This document shows positions 11,095 through 21,679 of a stretch of DNA of 64,000 nucleotides, piece by piece (position 1 is the first letter of the stretch; each line of letters starts with the position of its first letter). The position numbers and the translations under genes are program-made. The notes beneath the pieces were generated by a model. That model worked only from the letters and a program-made list of their open reading frames with translations, ran no database searches and had not been told where the DNA came from. The DNA is from Bretschneidera sinensis (lineage: Eukaryota; Streptophyta; Magnoliopsida; Brassicales; Akaniaceae): the NCBI GenBank assembly GCA_023935145.1, contig CM043697.1, forward strand, positions 57,302,501-57,366,500, read 5' to 3'.

Positions 11095-12090
11095 ACTCTT
11101 CATAAAACACTCGGATGCAGGGGGAGCAACGACCCTTTTAGTGTAGGTCGATGACATGATAGTCACAGGAAACGATGAAAAGAAAAATGAAGCTCTACGA
11201 AGATGTCTTGTCAGTGAATTTGAGATAAAAGAACTTGGAAGGTTGAAATACTTTCTAGGAATTGAAGTAGCTCATTCTAGAGAAGGAATCTTTATCTCAC
11301 AACTGAAATATGTAACTGATCTCCTTAAGGAAACAAGAAAGTCGGCATGTAAACCAATTTCCACACCGATTGAATAAAATCATAGACTTAGAGAAGCAAA
11401 AGATGATCCAGTTGTGGACAAGGAGAGGTACCAGAGACTGGTTGAGAAGCTCATATACCTTGCCCACACATGGCCAGACATCGCTTTTGCTGTGAGTGTT
11501 GTCAGCCAATTTATGCACAGCCCGAGAGAAGTTCATCTACAAGTTGTCCATCGCATACTACATTACCTAAAGGCTAATCCAGGACAAGGGATTCTATTTA
11601 GAAGAAACTCGGGGTTAGTTTTTGAGGCGTATACAGATGTTGACTATGCAGGTTCACCGGTTGATAGAAGGTCCACGACAAGCTATTACACTTTCTTAGG
11701 AGGCAATCTTGTAACATGGAGGAGTAAGAAGCAGAATGTAATAGCAATATTAAGTGCTGAAGTAGAGTTTCGGGCGATGGTGCAAGGAGTTTGTGAATTA
11801 TTGTGGCTCAAAATAATTCTGGAAGACTTAAAGATTAAGTGAGATGGACCTATGAGGCTATTATGTGACAAAAGTCGGCTACAAACATCGCTCATAATCC
11901 CGTTCAGCATGACCAAACAAAGCATATTGAGGTAGATAGACATTTCATAAAAGAGAAGCTGGATAGCGGATTAATCTGCACACCATACATCCCAACAAAC
12001 AATCAACTTGCTAATGTACTTACAAAAGGACTGAACAGTGAAGCATTCCAACGATTTATATGAAAGCTAGGAATGAAGGATGCATATTCA
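11095..12090 (+). pseudogene. Copia reverse transcriptase C-terminus and RNase H
   Basis: The plus-strand frame resumes with TLFIKHSDAGG. The catalytic VDDMIVTGND follows, preceded by a stop where Tyr is expected (V-stop-VDD at about 11140). RT ends at 11377 with a stop. RNase H runs at 11414-11842 (YTDVDYAGSPVDRRST at about 11630; LSAEVEFRAM). After a TGA at 11842 the C-terminus continues in another frame to about 12090 (QTKHIEVDRHFIKEKL, NVLTKGL). Confidence 0.85.
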
Positions 12091-12095
12091 CCAGC

Positions 12096-12106
12096 TTGAG
12101 GGGAGT
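12096..12106 (+). other. Polypurine tract
   Basis: CTTGAGGGGAG immediately precedes the 3' LTR start TGTTGG, the usual copia arrangement. Confidence 0.85.
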
Positions 12107-12329
12107 GTTGGAAAATAACTTAATGAGTACTCATGTAATATTCTAATAATAGGAATGCTAGAATCATGGGAATTAGAGAAAAAGATAGAATCCCACTAAA
12201 TAACTTTGTTTCTATCTTCTAGGAGTTAGTTTTCTTATTTATCTCATCTCTCAATTATCTCCTTGTACATATAGCAGAAAAATGCCTCATATTCACTACA
12301 TTAGATATTCACTTTTCTGAAAGTTTACA
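12107..12329 (+). repeat. 3' LTR of copia element 8023-12329
   Basis: Matches 8023-8267 end to end except for about 18 substitutions and a 22-bp deletion. Ends ...GAAAGTTTACA. Confidence 0.9.
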
Positions 12330-13568
12330 TATATACTACATACATTACTCATTTTCCATTTAGTATACATGAAATCAATTTCCATCCTAATGTCAAAACA
12401 ACAACTATGCCACAAGTTTTCTCTCCTTTGTCTAAGTATTAATATAGGTCTTAGTTTACTTTTCTTTGCTCTTTCTTTCCTTTTCTATTAAATTTGAAGT
12501 TGTTGTTTCAAGACAAGGATTTCAAATTTACTCAAGTAAATTTCAAAGTTAAATTACAAGAAAGCTTAAAATCCTTAAGTTTTAAGACTAATTAAAATGA
12601 TTTATTTCATTTACTTCCCAAGTTTCTTTTTTTCTAAATTTTTACTTAAAAAGCTTCTACTAACTATGTTTACCCAATAATTCCTCTAGCTCAAAGAAAC
12701 CATACCAATCTAAAAATCTTTATACCACCACAAATTCTAAACTTACATATTTAACATTACCCAAACACTAACTTAGACTAATTCACTCTAAAATGTAAGA
12801 TTAATAAACTCCAAAGTACTCATCTAAGAAAATTCTTCCCAAAACTTTAACTTTAACACTAAAAATTCTCCTAACTCTAGAAATTTCTTTAACTCCAACA
12901 AGTATTTAAACAAGTATTTATACTTCTAAAATCCTAATCTTACTATCTAACAATATCCAATCACAAGTTTAAGTTCGTTCATGCTATAATTCAAAATTGA
13001 TTCAAAGTTCCACTACAAATCATATTCCAACTTCATAAATTCCAAAATCCATCAAATTAAATCCAAATCATCTCAAGCAAAACCAAATAGTCAACTTTAT
13101 TAAATCCAATTTAACTTGAAAATAGGTTAAAAAATGATTATACCTCAATTTCTCATTACAATGGCTAAGAAAGATCAAAGGAGTAAAAATCCCTATCTGG
13201 CTCATGGGGTCCACGCGCCACCATGTGCCGCTCGTGTTGCGTCACCTCCCAGCCTGAACTACTCCCTTAGATGGCAATAAGTGGTTTGTAAATTTTGGGG
13301 CCAAGTGAACTTGGGGTGTTAGGGGGATGAGTTAAAAGAAGATTAAGAAAAACTTTGGTTTTCTCTAAAATGAAGAAAAATAAGCTAAAATGAAGAAAAA
13401 TAAGCTTTCTTCCCTATCTCTCTCATTCCCGAGAGTTCTAGAAAAGAAATGAGAGATTTAGGTTTTGTGATGAAGTCTATAAGTCTTTTGGTTTATATAG
13501 GACCACTAAACTCTAGTCTTTTACCTCTTTACTCTTCCTTAGCTCCTTTAATTAATTTGCAAACCATT

Positions 13569-13572
<4 letters not shown>

Positions 13573-13611
<39 letters not shown>
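13573..13611. repeat. 39-nt poly-T tract
   Basis: Uninterrupted T run (poly-A on the minus strand) between CCATTTCCTC and CTAACTATG. It could be an A-tail relic or simple slippage. Its exact length is likely unreliable in any assembly. Confidence 0.9.
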
Positions 13612-13775
13612 CTAACTATGTTTATTAAGGCCCAAATGTTTTATCTACAATTAATTTCTCTCTAAGTAAAGCTTAGATTTTATACAAATACTTCTCTTGA
13701 TCTTATGTTTATCTTACCCTTCGTATAAGAAGTCATACACATGTCTAACACGAAAAACTTATAATTTAATTCATC

Positions 13776-13778
<3 letters not shown>

Positions 13779-13807
<29 letters not shown>
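13779..13807. repeat. (AT)n microsatellite
   Basis: About 14 AT units followed by TTTAAAAG. Confidence 0.9.
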
Positions 13808-13811
<4 letters not shown>

Positions 13812-13991
13812 AAAAGAAAGAACATACTCTACACTTGTCCTTATCTTATACTTAAATTTACAGCTTCTACTCTCCCCCTTACATTTTCATAAGAAGTTAA
13901 ATTAAATCTCAAAGTCATCTTATATACCAATTACATGTCAAAGTACAACCTCATGATTTAAAATATTCCAAATAAGGTGTCGGGCTCTACA

Positions 13992-14583
13992 GTTATTTTT
14001 ACACAAACCTTAAAAGCTTTGAGAGTGAGCGGCACCTTTTCCTTTCTTTTGATCTCTACACAACTCATAAACCGGCCAACAACTTTTGTTTTCATGTTAG
14101 TTGATGAAACTGATGAAGCTCAAGGTTGAGAAGGAAGATAGCGACACAGAAGCCATATATCATATTAGTTATCTAAACTTCTATTTAACGGTATCTTCCA
14201 AAAAGTGTGAGTTTTGATAGAACATCAATTGCCGAGTTGTTGGTAAATCAGAGAAATGGAGAAGCTAATAATGAATAGAGAGACTAGACGATTGAGCATT
14301 TTACCAAAGTAGAGGAAAAGTTAATGAGAGGAATTTTTAAAATTTTTGACATGTTATATTGATGTACTATGGAATTAAGGTTTTAGAAATAAATGTGCAG
14401 TATTCACCCATTGAAAAAAATTTCCAACATTCACAACAAAATTTGATTTTAATAGCCAAGGATATTTTATATGATTTTAATAGTGCAAGGATATTCTTTG
14501 GCAAAATGTACCTATAGGTAAATGAAGTTTCAACTCAAGCAGGTTTTGTAAGTTGAAAATGTGACTTTTGATTTGATAAAAAA
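13992..14583 (+). repeat. Dispersed direct repeat, copy A (matches 27440-28063)
   Basis: From TTTACACAAACC onward this runs parallel to 27440-28063 for about 550 bp with small indels. Shared landmarks are TTGAGAGTGAG(C/T)GGC, CCAACAACTTTTGTTTTCATG, AGAGGAAAAGTTAATGAGAG and TGATGTACTATGGAATTAAG. Copy B has extra GCTGATGAA-type units near 27560-27610. I recognise no coding sequence. Both copies directly abut the same type of minus-strand LTR end. Confidence 0.85.
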
Positions 14584-17500
14584 ATTCTTAATTAATGAAT
14601 GCATATTAGGCTTGTCCTTTTTTTTTTTCACTAGATGAAATATGATTGGTAAATGATTCAACAATAAATGATACCAACTCGTAGCTTTCTATATCGTAGG
14701 TTAATGATTACATCATCATTACCTTATGAGTTAGTATTGAATCAAATATAGAAAAATATGTAATAAAAGAGTAACAATGCTGGGACCAATTTGGAAAAAT
14801 TTATTTCTTCAATAGAGATCCATTTAACCAATTAAATAATGTTTCCTGCATTGGTTTTTCTCATTTCTACCGATTAGAATTTAGGAGAGATGCATTCGTA
14901 GGTTCACCAACTTCATATATAAATATAATTTTGTTGTTGAATTTCTTTATGTATTTCTTATGCAGAATTCTTACTTAAAAATTTTCCATTGTCAACAGAA
15001 AAAAATGGCACCAACGTTTCCTATGCTAGATAAGAGTGCTTGTACTAATAGTTATCAAGTTCATACATTGAAGAATGACACATTATGGTTTGAAGATCCT
15101 AAATAAGTCACTCTTGAACATAAAATCAATATTCCTAAAGCTTATCATGTCTTATTCAAATTAAACTCATATGTGGTTTCTTAATTTGGATTCAAAATTT
15201 ATAATCTTATTAGCTTAGTAATAAAATGATGGATAACGTGCTAATTTGGATTTGTACAATGAATCTAGTGCTATATAAGGCTACTTAGAGTAGATTAGTT
15301 AAATTTGCTAATTAAAGAAGAAAACCTTTATGGAACCAAAGATATATGATATATGGCATAAGGGTTACAAATTAATAGCTTCTTAATGAGAAACAGGCAT
15401 GCACTTGATATCTTCACTAAATGCACCTGTCCTCCCGAGAAAGAGAATACGATCAAAACCATCATGACTCTACATAAATATGAAAGAAAAAATTACGCAC
15501 CATAAACATTCAATGAACATTGAATAATTTCATATACATCTTAATGTGCATCATAAGATTGGTACATTTATTTACCCTTGCACAATTTGCATAACTAACA
15601 AATTTGATATCTTTCTTCAATTGGTTCGTTAGTCATAATGGTTGGGCAACAATGTAAGACTATTGGATAAGCTAAAACAAAACAAAGTATGATACTGTAG
15701 CAAATTGAATAGCTTAACTGTAGGGATCTTTTCAAAACTTTAAAACCTAACCCTAGACAAGAGCTATATATATCTTACAAATGCAACTGGATATATAGGT
15801 CTTGTACAAGTCTTTTCCTCTTCACTATATCTTATAGATTATGAACATGGGGGAAGCTACTAAAGAAGACGATGATCATATACAGGATTATATGGTGCAA
15901 CTTGCAAGGTTAGATCATAAACAAAACAAAATATATGGATTTGAGTTTTCTTTCCTTTCAACATTTCTTTCAAAACTTTCTTATATTTTTATATACTTGT
16001 GGTGATGCAATTGCAGAGATTGAATTAATGATTTTCCAAAAACTACTCTCCTCACTACGCCCCTCTTCTCCTAGGTTCGATAAACTTGGATCCAAAACTT
16101 ATTTATTTTTCCTCTTTTTAGGGTTAGGGTTCTTATATCATCATCATCATTATTATTAGGATGCGCTATTTTATCTAGAGGCTAAGTTAGATATATTATG
16201 TAAAAATTGATTTAGTCCCTATTTGAATTTATGTTTTCCCAAAAATAATTCAATCAAAATGGATATTTATTAAGACCAATGAAAAAATATATTTTTATTT
16301 AGATCTTTTATTGATTTTAATTGATTTGAATTACTAGATTATTTTTAATTTTATTGATTCTAAATTATTTAAATTATAGATCTCTAATTTATGGTTCCAT
16401 TCATGCATGTGTATATGGGCAACTCTTAATGGTATATGCTCGTATGGTACATCCGTTATATGGGTTTCTATTTGGTATACCACTGAAATATTTTTTTAAA
16501 ATAATTGTCAATTTCTCAAGTTGCTATGGAATACAATTGATTTAAATTTTGTTTTTGGCTTTGTTATTTATTTCACTTTATGGTTTGGGCAAATTTCATC
16601 ATAAAAGTTTAGAAATTTTTCGTGGCAAATCAAACCTTAAGGTTATGTATGATATTAAACCAAACCTTGATCAGAATTAAATGGAATGTGATGATAAGGC
16701 TTACCAGTAGTCTTAGCCATCAGCCTGCGATGTTGAGCTTGCTTGGTAGACAGCCATTGTGAGGCTGCAACATCGAGACTATCCAACAGCCCCAACCATG
16801 TGATAGCAAGATTGACAGCAGCCTCACTGTCATAGCCTCGTGATAGTTGAGGCTAGCAGTGTTGCCATCGCAGGGTGACACAATAGCTAACTCTATAAGG
16901 GTAGCATCACCACCTTAGGCCATTAAGTTCTAACCACGGTTCACTTTTCCCAAACCTTAGGGTTCAATTTGTTGATGGACGAAACCGTAGAATTCAATTT
17001 GTCATGAAAACTTCTCAAAGTTTAAAAGGAATTTCTCCTCAACCACAAAGTTATCAAAGAGCAAAGTTGTCAAACTCTCACTCTAAAATCCCAATAGAAA
17101 TAAAGCTATTAACCTAAGTCTAGTTGTAAGTGCCCTTCTACTTGACAATCCAAAACCCCAATACACCCAAAATTCTCATCCTAACTCTAGTGGTAAACCC
17201 CTGGTTTGCAGTGTATATGGAATTATGAGTGTGCTTCAAATCTTCTCTAAAACCCCTTTATATAGAGGAGATTTTCCTAATACTAAAAGAAAAAGAACAA
17301 CAACAAAGAAAAAAACTTCTACTACTAGGACAAGTAATATCCAATAAAAAAATATTATCACTCTTAGTAGAACAAATAACTATAAAATAGGAAATTATTT
17401 TTTTCAAACCCATTAAAAGTCCTCTTTGTGGGGAATTGAGCCAAAATCCCAACAGTATGGTTTTGTTTGATGTTTGTTAGTCGATTCTTGCAGTGTTCAT

Positions 17501-17744
17501 ATCTTTTGCAAGTTTTTTTGTCCTTTGTGTGAGTAGGGGTTGCTTTGTTATGATCTCTTTTGGGGTGGGTTTATTTTCTGGGCATGTGGATGTTAGCCAT
17601 TTTACTTGTTCTGTTGGTGTTAACAATATTATTAATAATATCTTTCTTCTTTGCTTTTCAAATAAAAAAAAAAAAAACCTTAATTGTAATGGTTTACATT
17701 TTAATCTCTTTTTTCTTTCTCTGTTTCATTTAAATATAATGTGC
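14584..17744. other. Non-coding stretch with weak gene and LTR relics
   Basis: 14584-14690 matches 52070-52175 (AATTAATGAATGCA, ATATGATTGGTAAAT, ATTCAACAATAAA). At 15005 a short frame begins MAPTFPMLDKSACTN and stops after about 34 codons; I do not recognise it. At 15841 a frame of about 23 codons (MNMGEATKEDDD) ends at a donor-like CAAG/GTTAGA, but joining it to the acceptor-like site at 16014 gives an immediate stop. 16700-16930 is richer in GC and unidentified. About 16960-17454 looks like a minus-strand LTR start (listed separately). Confidence 0.4.
16960..17454 (-). repeat. Possible LTR fragment on the minus strand
   Basis: On the minus strand it starts TGTTGGGATTTTGGCTCAATTCC at 17454 and has a good TATA box CCTCTATATAAAGGGG at about 17257-17272. 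LTR-like transcribed sequence follows. I could not place the far end, a primer site or a target duplication, so this is only a resemblance. Confidence 0.3.
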
Positions 17745-18065
17745 AGATTTGGTTTGAGGGCGAGGGATCCAAATAAAAGACCTAACTATCTATATTCAGC
17801 CAATTCAGATACTGAAGATATTATAGACTCAAATAAATTGGATCCTGACTTCAAAAGGTGCAATAAGCCTACAAGGAAGTCTAATCCTATAAAGCCATAT
17901 CGAAAAATAGATACTAAGTTGGAGGAAGGAACTGCAAGTTCTAGTACAAATGACACCACCAGAAAAAGACGTGGGCACCCTCCAAAGAGAAAAACTAAGG
18001 GAAAAAGAGATATTGGAAGCAGCAACCAAGTCTCTAATCAACCGTGGAGAAGAATAAAAAAATAG
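17745..18065 (+). pseudogene. Unrecognised C-terminal exon-like frame with AT-hook-like motif
   Basis: A pyrimidine-rich tract and acceptor-like TGTGCAG/ATTTGG precede an open frame of about 106 codons ending in TAG at 18063. It is rich in Lys, Arg, Ser and Asp. It has an acidic stretch (SDTEDIIDSNKLDPDF) and a basic KRRGHPPKRKTKGK, close to the R-G-R-P core of AT-hooks but with His in place of Arg. That would suggest a nuclear DNA-binding tail. The frame also extends upstream to 17493 through sequence that looks intronic. I do not recognise the gene. It lies 590 bp from a GCN1 fragment, so it may be a captured or decayed gene end. Confidence 0.35.
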
Positions 18066-18655
18066 TAACGTGTTTGTGTATAAAAGAACAATACTGTCAT
18101 GAATAGTTAATGGACATGAATATTGTTCGACAGAAAGCAAAAGTTAGATGGTTGAATAAAACGTTAACCCGAGTTAACTCTCATTATTCCAGAAAGTCTT
18201 CATGGGGATGGAAAGGTTAGAAGAATTTTATTTCTTCATATAAGTTTTAATTAAACTAAACTTATATAAGTATAAAAATATCTCTTCTCTGAAGTTGATG
18301 ACGAGTTGATGAAAAAAAATGGAGATGGCATGGCAGCCAATGTAATTAGTTCTGTCCTAGGATAGAATTATTTGTTAATCTTTTTGTTTTATAGATGGAG
18401 TAATCTGACATATTTTAAGATAGTTTCTTGTTTTTGTAATGAATATAGAATTACCTAAGTCTTTATTTAAGTGAATGTGAACTTTCTTCTTCATTAAGAA
18501 TTAGAAGAAATAATATCAAATAGGTATTTCAATTTGACATGGCAAAATCAACAATCAATGTCTTGAGAGTGAGCGGCCCCTCCAATTTATTTGCAGCATT
18601 GCCTCCAGAGATACAGTTAGTTTCTTTAGTCTCAGATGTTGTATTTCATCTTTAG

Positions 18656-18769
18656 GGACTTATAAGTAGGTCAGCTGAACTAAGAGAGGAGGCAGCACTT
18701 GGTCTTGGGGAGCTTATTGAAGTGATTAATGAACAAGCCTTGAAAGATTTTGTCATTCCGATAACCGAG
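18656..18769 (+). pseudogene. GCN1/ILITYHIA HEAT-repeat exon fragment
   Basis: After an acceptor-like TTTCATCTTTAG, about 38 codons read GLISRSAELREEAALGLG and then ELIEV...ALKDFVIPIT. This closely resembles the strongly conserved HEAT-repeat block of GCN1, the ribosome-associated activator of the kinase GCN2 (ILITYHIA in plants). In the family the next residues are GPLIRIIGDR; here the match stops, and no neighbouring GCN1 exons are visible. It is therefore an isolated fragment, either captured by a mobile element or a relic. The family assignment is from memory of conserved motifs. Confidence 0.7.
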
Positions 18770-19643
18770 TCTGTATTGTTGATATTTAGTTTATCTAGTG
18801 CATGTTAATATCTGCAGATTGAACAAAGCAGTATACTTAGTTGAAGAACTCTCTTCATTTCATAAGTTCTGTTGCTTGGTTGCACCTTTAGTATAAACTA
18901 TATTGTCCCAAATAATTTATTACTATTTCCAGGATATTTGGTCCCTCTTTATTATCGTATCTTTGATAAAAAGATCCTTGAAATATGCATGCTTTTTATT
19001 TGATTGTGCTACAAACCATATAAGAGAAACATGGTCTAAACTTGATCTGGATTATAACAGCTCCTATCCGCACCCAAACAAATGGAGCAAAAAGTTTAGA
19101 TGGATACAAAAAACTATCTTGTGATATCTTCTGAGGGTATTCTATCTATTCCTTCTTGCACCTCGCCCTTTATACCTATGTAAACTTTCATTCACTGGTC
19201 ATGTGGAGTGAAGTGCAAATATAATTACAAGCTTTTAAATATTAATACCTTGAATTGCCATATATACTTATTCCTCTAGCTAGTTGAATCTTTTCATATT
19301 TATCTCAAAATTATCAAATACAGCATGCATTGAAATATATCCCCCATCGATCCATATGTGTAATTTCAGATTAATCACCATATCCTATCAATATTCAACA
19401 ATTAAAAATGTTACAGATAGGGGAAGAGACATGGAGGGAAGAAGAAGATGATTAGGGTTGCACTATGAACTTTTAGATGTTGTTTTCAATTTAAAATTTG
19501 TTTTTTCTAACTTTTTAAGTTTTAGCTTTTCTTTTTAAGGACACACGTCCATCCCTTTTGTAAGTCGGAACAATGGAAGAGATGATATATTATTTTTATA
19601 TAACTTTATGGATTCAATAAAGTACTATATATAGAGGTACATA
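18770..19643. other. Non-coding stretch between GCN1 fragment and CACTA element
   Basis: A frame at 18933-19124 follows an acceptor-like ATTTCCAG and ends WSKKFRWIQKTIL, but I do not recognise it. The rest is AT-rich with nothing further that I can support. Confidence 0.4.
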
Positions 19644-19663
19644 CACTACAAGATAAAAAGTTA

Positions 19664-19955
19664 TTGCCGGCGTTTTTTTTTTTTGCATATTTCGGCGCTT
19701 TAAAGTGTCGGAATATGCATTTCCGGCGCTTTTCGAAAACGCAAAGCGCTGGATAAAGCGCTGGTATGTGTGATGTCGAAACGCAAATACCGTCGCTTAG
19801 GGAAAGTGCCGCAATGTGCCTATTTTTGTGGTGCTTACAAGCGCCGGTATATTGCGGCGCTTGTAACCCCGCAATATATCGACGCTTGTAAGCGCCGCAA
19901 TATTTCGTCCCTTTTCCAAAATATACCGACGCTTCTAAGCGCCGATATATATAAC
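19664..19955. repeat. Left subterminal GGCGCTT/AAGCGCC repeats of CACTA element
   Basis: About ten units such as CGGCGCTTTAAAGTG, GGCGCTTGTAACCCCGC and ACGCTTGTAAGCGCCGC, in both orientations and often as small palindromes. In CACTA elements such subterminal repeats bind the transposase accessory protein (established for Spm TNPA; inference here). Confidence 0.85.
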
Positions 19956-20225
19956 TGTTTTAAATTTTTTTTTCACATTATTTTGGTTTAATATTGTACA
20001 ATAAAATTCACCCTTCAATAAATAGAATGTACCATAAACCATAAAATTTATAATGCTCTTCAATATATAAAATGTACCATAAAATTTCAAAATGTTCTTC
20101 AATATATAAAATATACCATCATCCATAAAAATTATTTTACTCAGAACAAAAGTCATCTCATGTACCAAAAAAAAAAAAAAACAATCATAGTTACCATCAC
20201 ACTTGACATCAATTTTGAGGTCATC

Positions 20226-20658
20226 TACTAACCAATTGTTTTAGTAAAGATTTCAGCTCATCCATTTGGGATTTCATACTATTCATTTGATCATCGTGTT
20301 TAGCTGTAATTTCTTGAATCTGATGCGACTGCTGTTCAATCTGATGCGACTACTATTCAATCTGATGTGCATACTGTTCAATCTGATGCGCATGCTGTTG
20401 ATTAGTTTCTTCCATTTGTGCTCTCAGGCTATTTATCTCTTCAGCATAAGCCCCATGGTGTCCCATTTCATTCCTCATTTGAGCTGAAAGTCCAAACACA
20501 GCAGAGGGTGTAACTCCAAAACTCTGACCTCGGACATGACCGGAACTCTCTTCACCCATAAGCTCGGCGAAGACTTCATTTTGTATTGCTAAATTATTGC
20601 TAGCATCAGAGGATCCTGAAGTTGCAATAAGTTCAGCAACACGAGCTTCAGCTGTCAC
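20226..20658 (-). pseudogene. CACTA transposase-related exon with coiled coil
   Basis: On the minus strand an acceptor (TAATTGTAG) at 20659 leads into an exon reading VTAEARVAEL. NEVFAELMGEESSGHVRGQ and FGVTPSAVFG follow, resembling the conserved E-V-F-x-E-V-M-G...V-R-G-x-G-x-x-P-T-P block of the plant En/Spm-associated 'Transposase_24' family. Then comes a Gln/His-rich coiled coil (EEINSLRAQMEETNQQ) made partly of 21-bp repeats. A stop at 20353 cuts the coil, which continues in frame to about 20226 (QMNSMKSQMDELKSLLKQL). It is probably the last exon of the gene whose first exons are at 22804 and 22467. Confidence 0.65.
20315..20400 (-). repeat. 21-bp tandem repeats encoding a coiled coil
   Basis: About four copies of TTCAATCTGATGCG(C/A)(A/C)TGCTG. 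On the minus strand they encode repeated His-Gln-Ile-Glu-Gln units. Copy differences include the stop codon that truncates the coil. Confidence 0.8.
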
Positions 20659-21343
20659 CTACAATTAGGAAACAATAAAGATTAAACTCCTCCGAATATT
20701 TAGTAGCTAATCACAGCGAAATATACATAAAACAAAAGGTGCTTATCATATTTTATAGAAAAAGGGGCAGAATTTCCCTTATTTTTCCATAAAACCTCTT
20801 GCAAGAAAAACAAATATACAATCCAAACAATGTAGCCAATTCACAACCAATTTTAACTGCTTTCATTCAATTAGTAGTCAACCAGAAATACAAAGGGATG
20901 GAAAATGGAAATGTTTCAAAACCATGATCTTCTAACTATAATGCTTCAGTTTACTTTTCTCAATTCAAATGGCAAATAACCATGGCACACAACAACCTTT
21001 CACATTACTACCTCTTGTGTTTTTTAAAGTTGAAAATAAGCTAAGCTAAACCTAGCCATAACTATCCTGGAAACAGCCTAAGGACCAACAGCAACAGCGA
21101 AACTGCACATCACATTGCAAGATCATTAAAATGAAAACCATACAACATAGACTTATTATTGTCCATGAGTATATTGTAGAAAATCATGAATTGATATGCC
21201 CATGACTGAATTTTTGCGTGACAAAACACAATAAGATATCATACAAAGCAACTTTATAAAATCTTTGCATGCTCAGTGGTAAATTTATTAAGAATCGATG
21301 GATCTTAAAACAATAATAGCAAGAAAGGTTCTAATGTTCATTG

Positions 21344-21679
21344 TCACAACAAATACAGTGCCCTCAACGAGTTCATCTTTAATTGGCTAACCCACAAGCT
21401 GCATGTGCCACCCAACTTGAAGCTTAATGGAAGCATTAACCAGATGACTATGGCGGTTGATGCAGCAATAGAAACAACAGCAAGAAGAAGGCAGTAGTGT
21501 GTAAGCCTCAGACACTTTTCATGAAGAGATATCGTTGTAACACCTCCAAAGAACGAAAAGTTTAGTCCTAAGATGAAAGCATGAAAGAAGAAAGGCCTAT
21601 CTTTAAAGATGATGGTCGGAAGTCGGTTTCCATCTATCTTTTGGTAAGGGAGTTGGATGATTACTAATGCTGTTGCTAT
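21344..21679 (-). pseudogene. Captured fragment of an unidentified plant membrane protein
   Basis: A minus-strand open frame of 111 codons without an ATG, bounded upstream by a TGA at 21680-21682 and ending at TGA 21344-21346. It reads IATALVIIQLPYQKIDGN, then FFFHAFILGLNFSFFGG and YCLLLAVVSIAASTAIVIWL. That gives two or three hydrophobic segments joined by charged loops (FKDRP, HEKCLRLTH), the look of a real multi-pass membrane protein and not of random sequence. I do not know the family. It lies within the CACTA element between exons of the transposase-related gene, so it is probably a captured host gene fragment. Confidence 0.5.

Larger units (their letters stand above)
8023..12329 (+). 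mobile_element. Ty1-copia element with two LTRs and an internal inversion
   Basis: The element is 4307 bp with LTRs at 8023-8267 and 12107-12329, a primer site and a polypurine tract. Flanks are TATAC on the left and TATAT(AC) on the right, an imperfect target duplication. Most of gag is deleted. The middle (about 9900-11090) is inverted relative to the rest. By eye the LTRs differ at about 18 positions (8%) plus a 22-bp gap, so the insertion is old. A longer string, CATTTAGTATA, occurs just before the element (8011) and again about 28 bp after it (12357). Confidence 0.9.
12330..13990. other. Non-coding AT-rich stretch, probably LTR-derived
   Basis: No credible coding frame. On the minus strand it begins at 13991 with TGTAGAGCCCGACACC. 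This resembles the minus-strand start of the solo LTR at 24778-27377 (TGTAAAACCCGATATTTT), including the following 40 bp (TTTAAATCATGAGG against TTTAAATTATGAGG). A minus-strand TATA-like CCTATATAAACC lies near 13490. I read it as the first part of a minus-strand gypsy-type LTR whose far end I cannot place. It also contains 39 T residues at 13573-13611 and (AT)n at 13779-13807. Confidence 0.4.

Noticed and set aside
15841..16159. Two-exon gene model joining MNMGEATKEDDD to the frame at 16014
   Set aside because: Joining the donor-like and acceptor-like sites gives an immediate in-frame stop, and no family is recognisable.
17493..17744. N-terminal extension of the AT-hook-like frame
   Set aside because: T-rich, intron-like composition with a poly-A run, and a good acceptor site at 17744; likely intron read-through.
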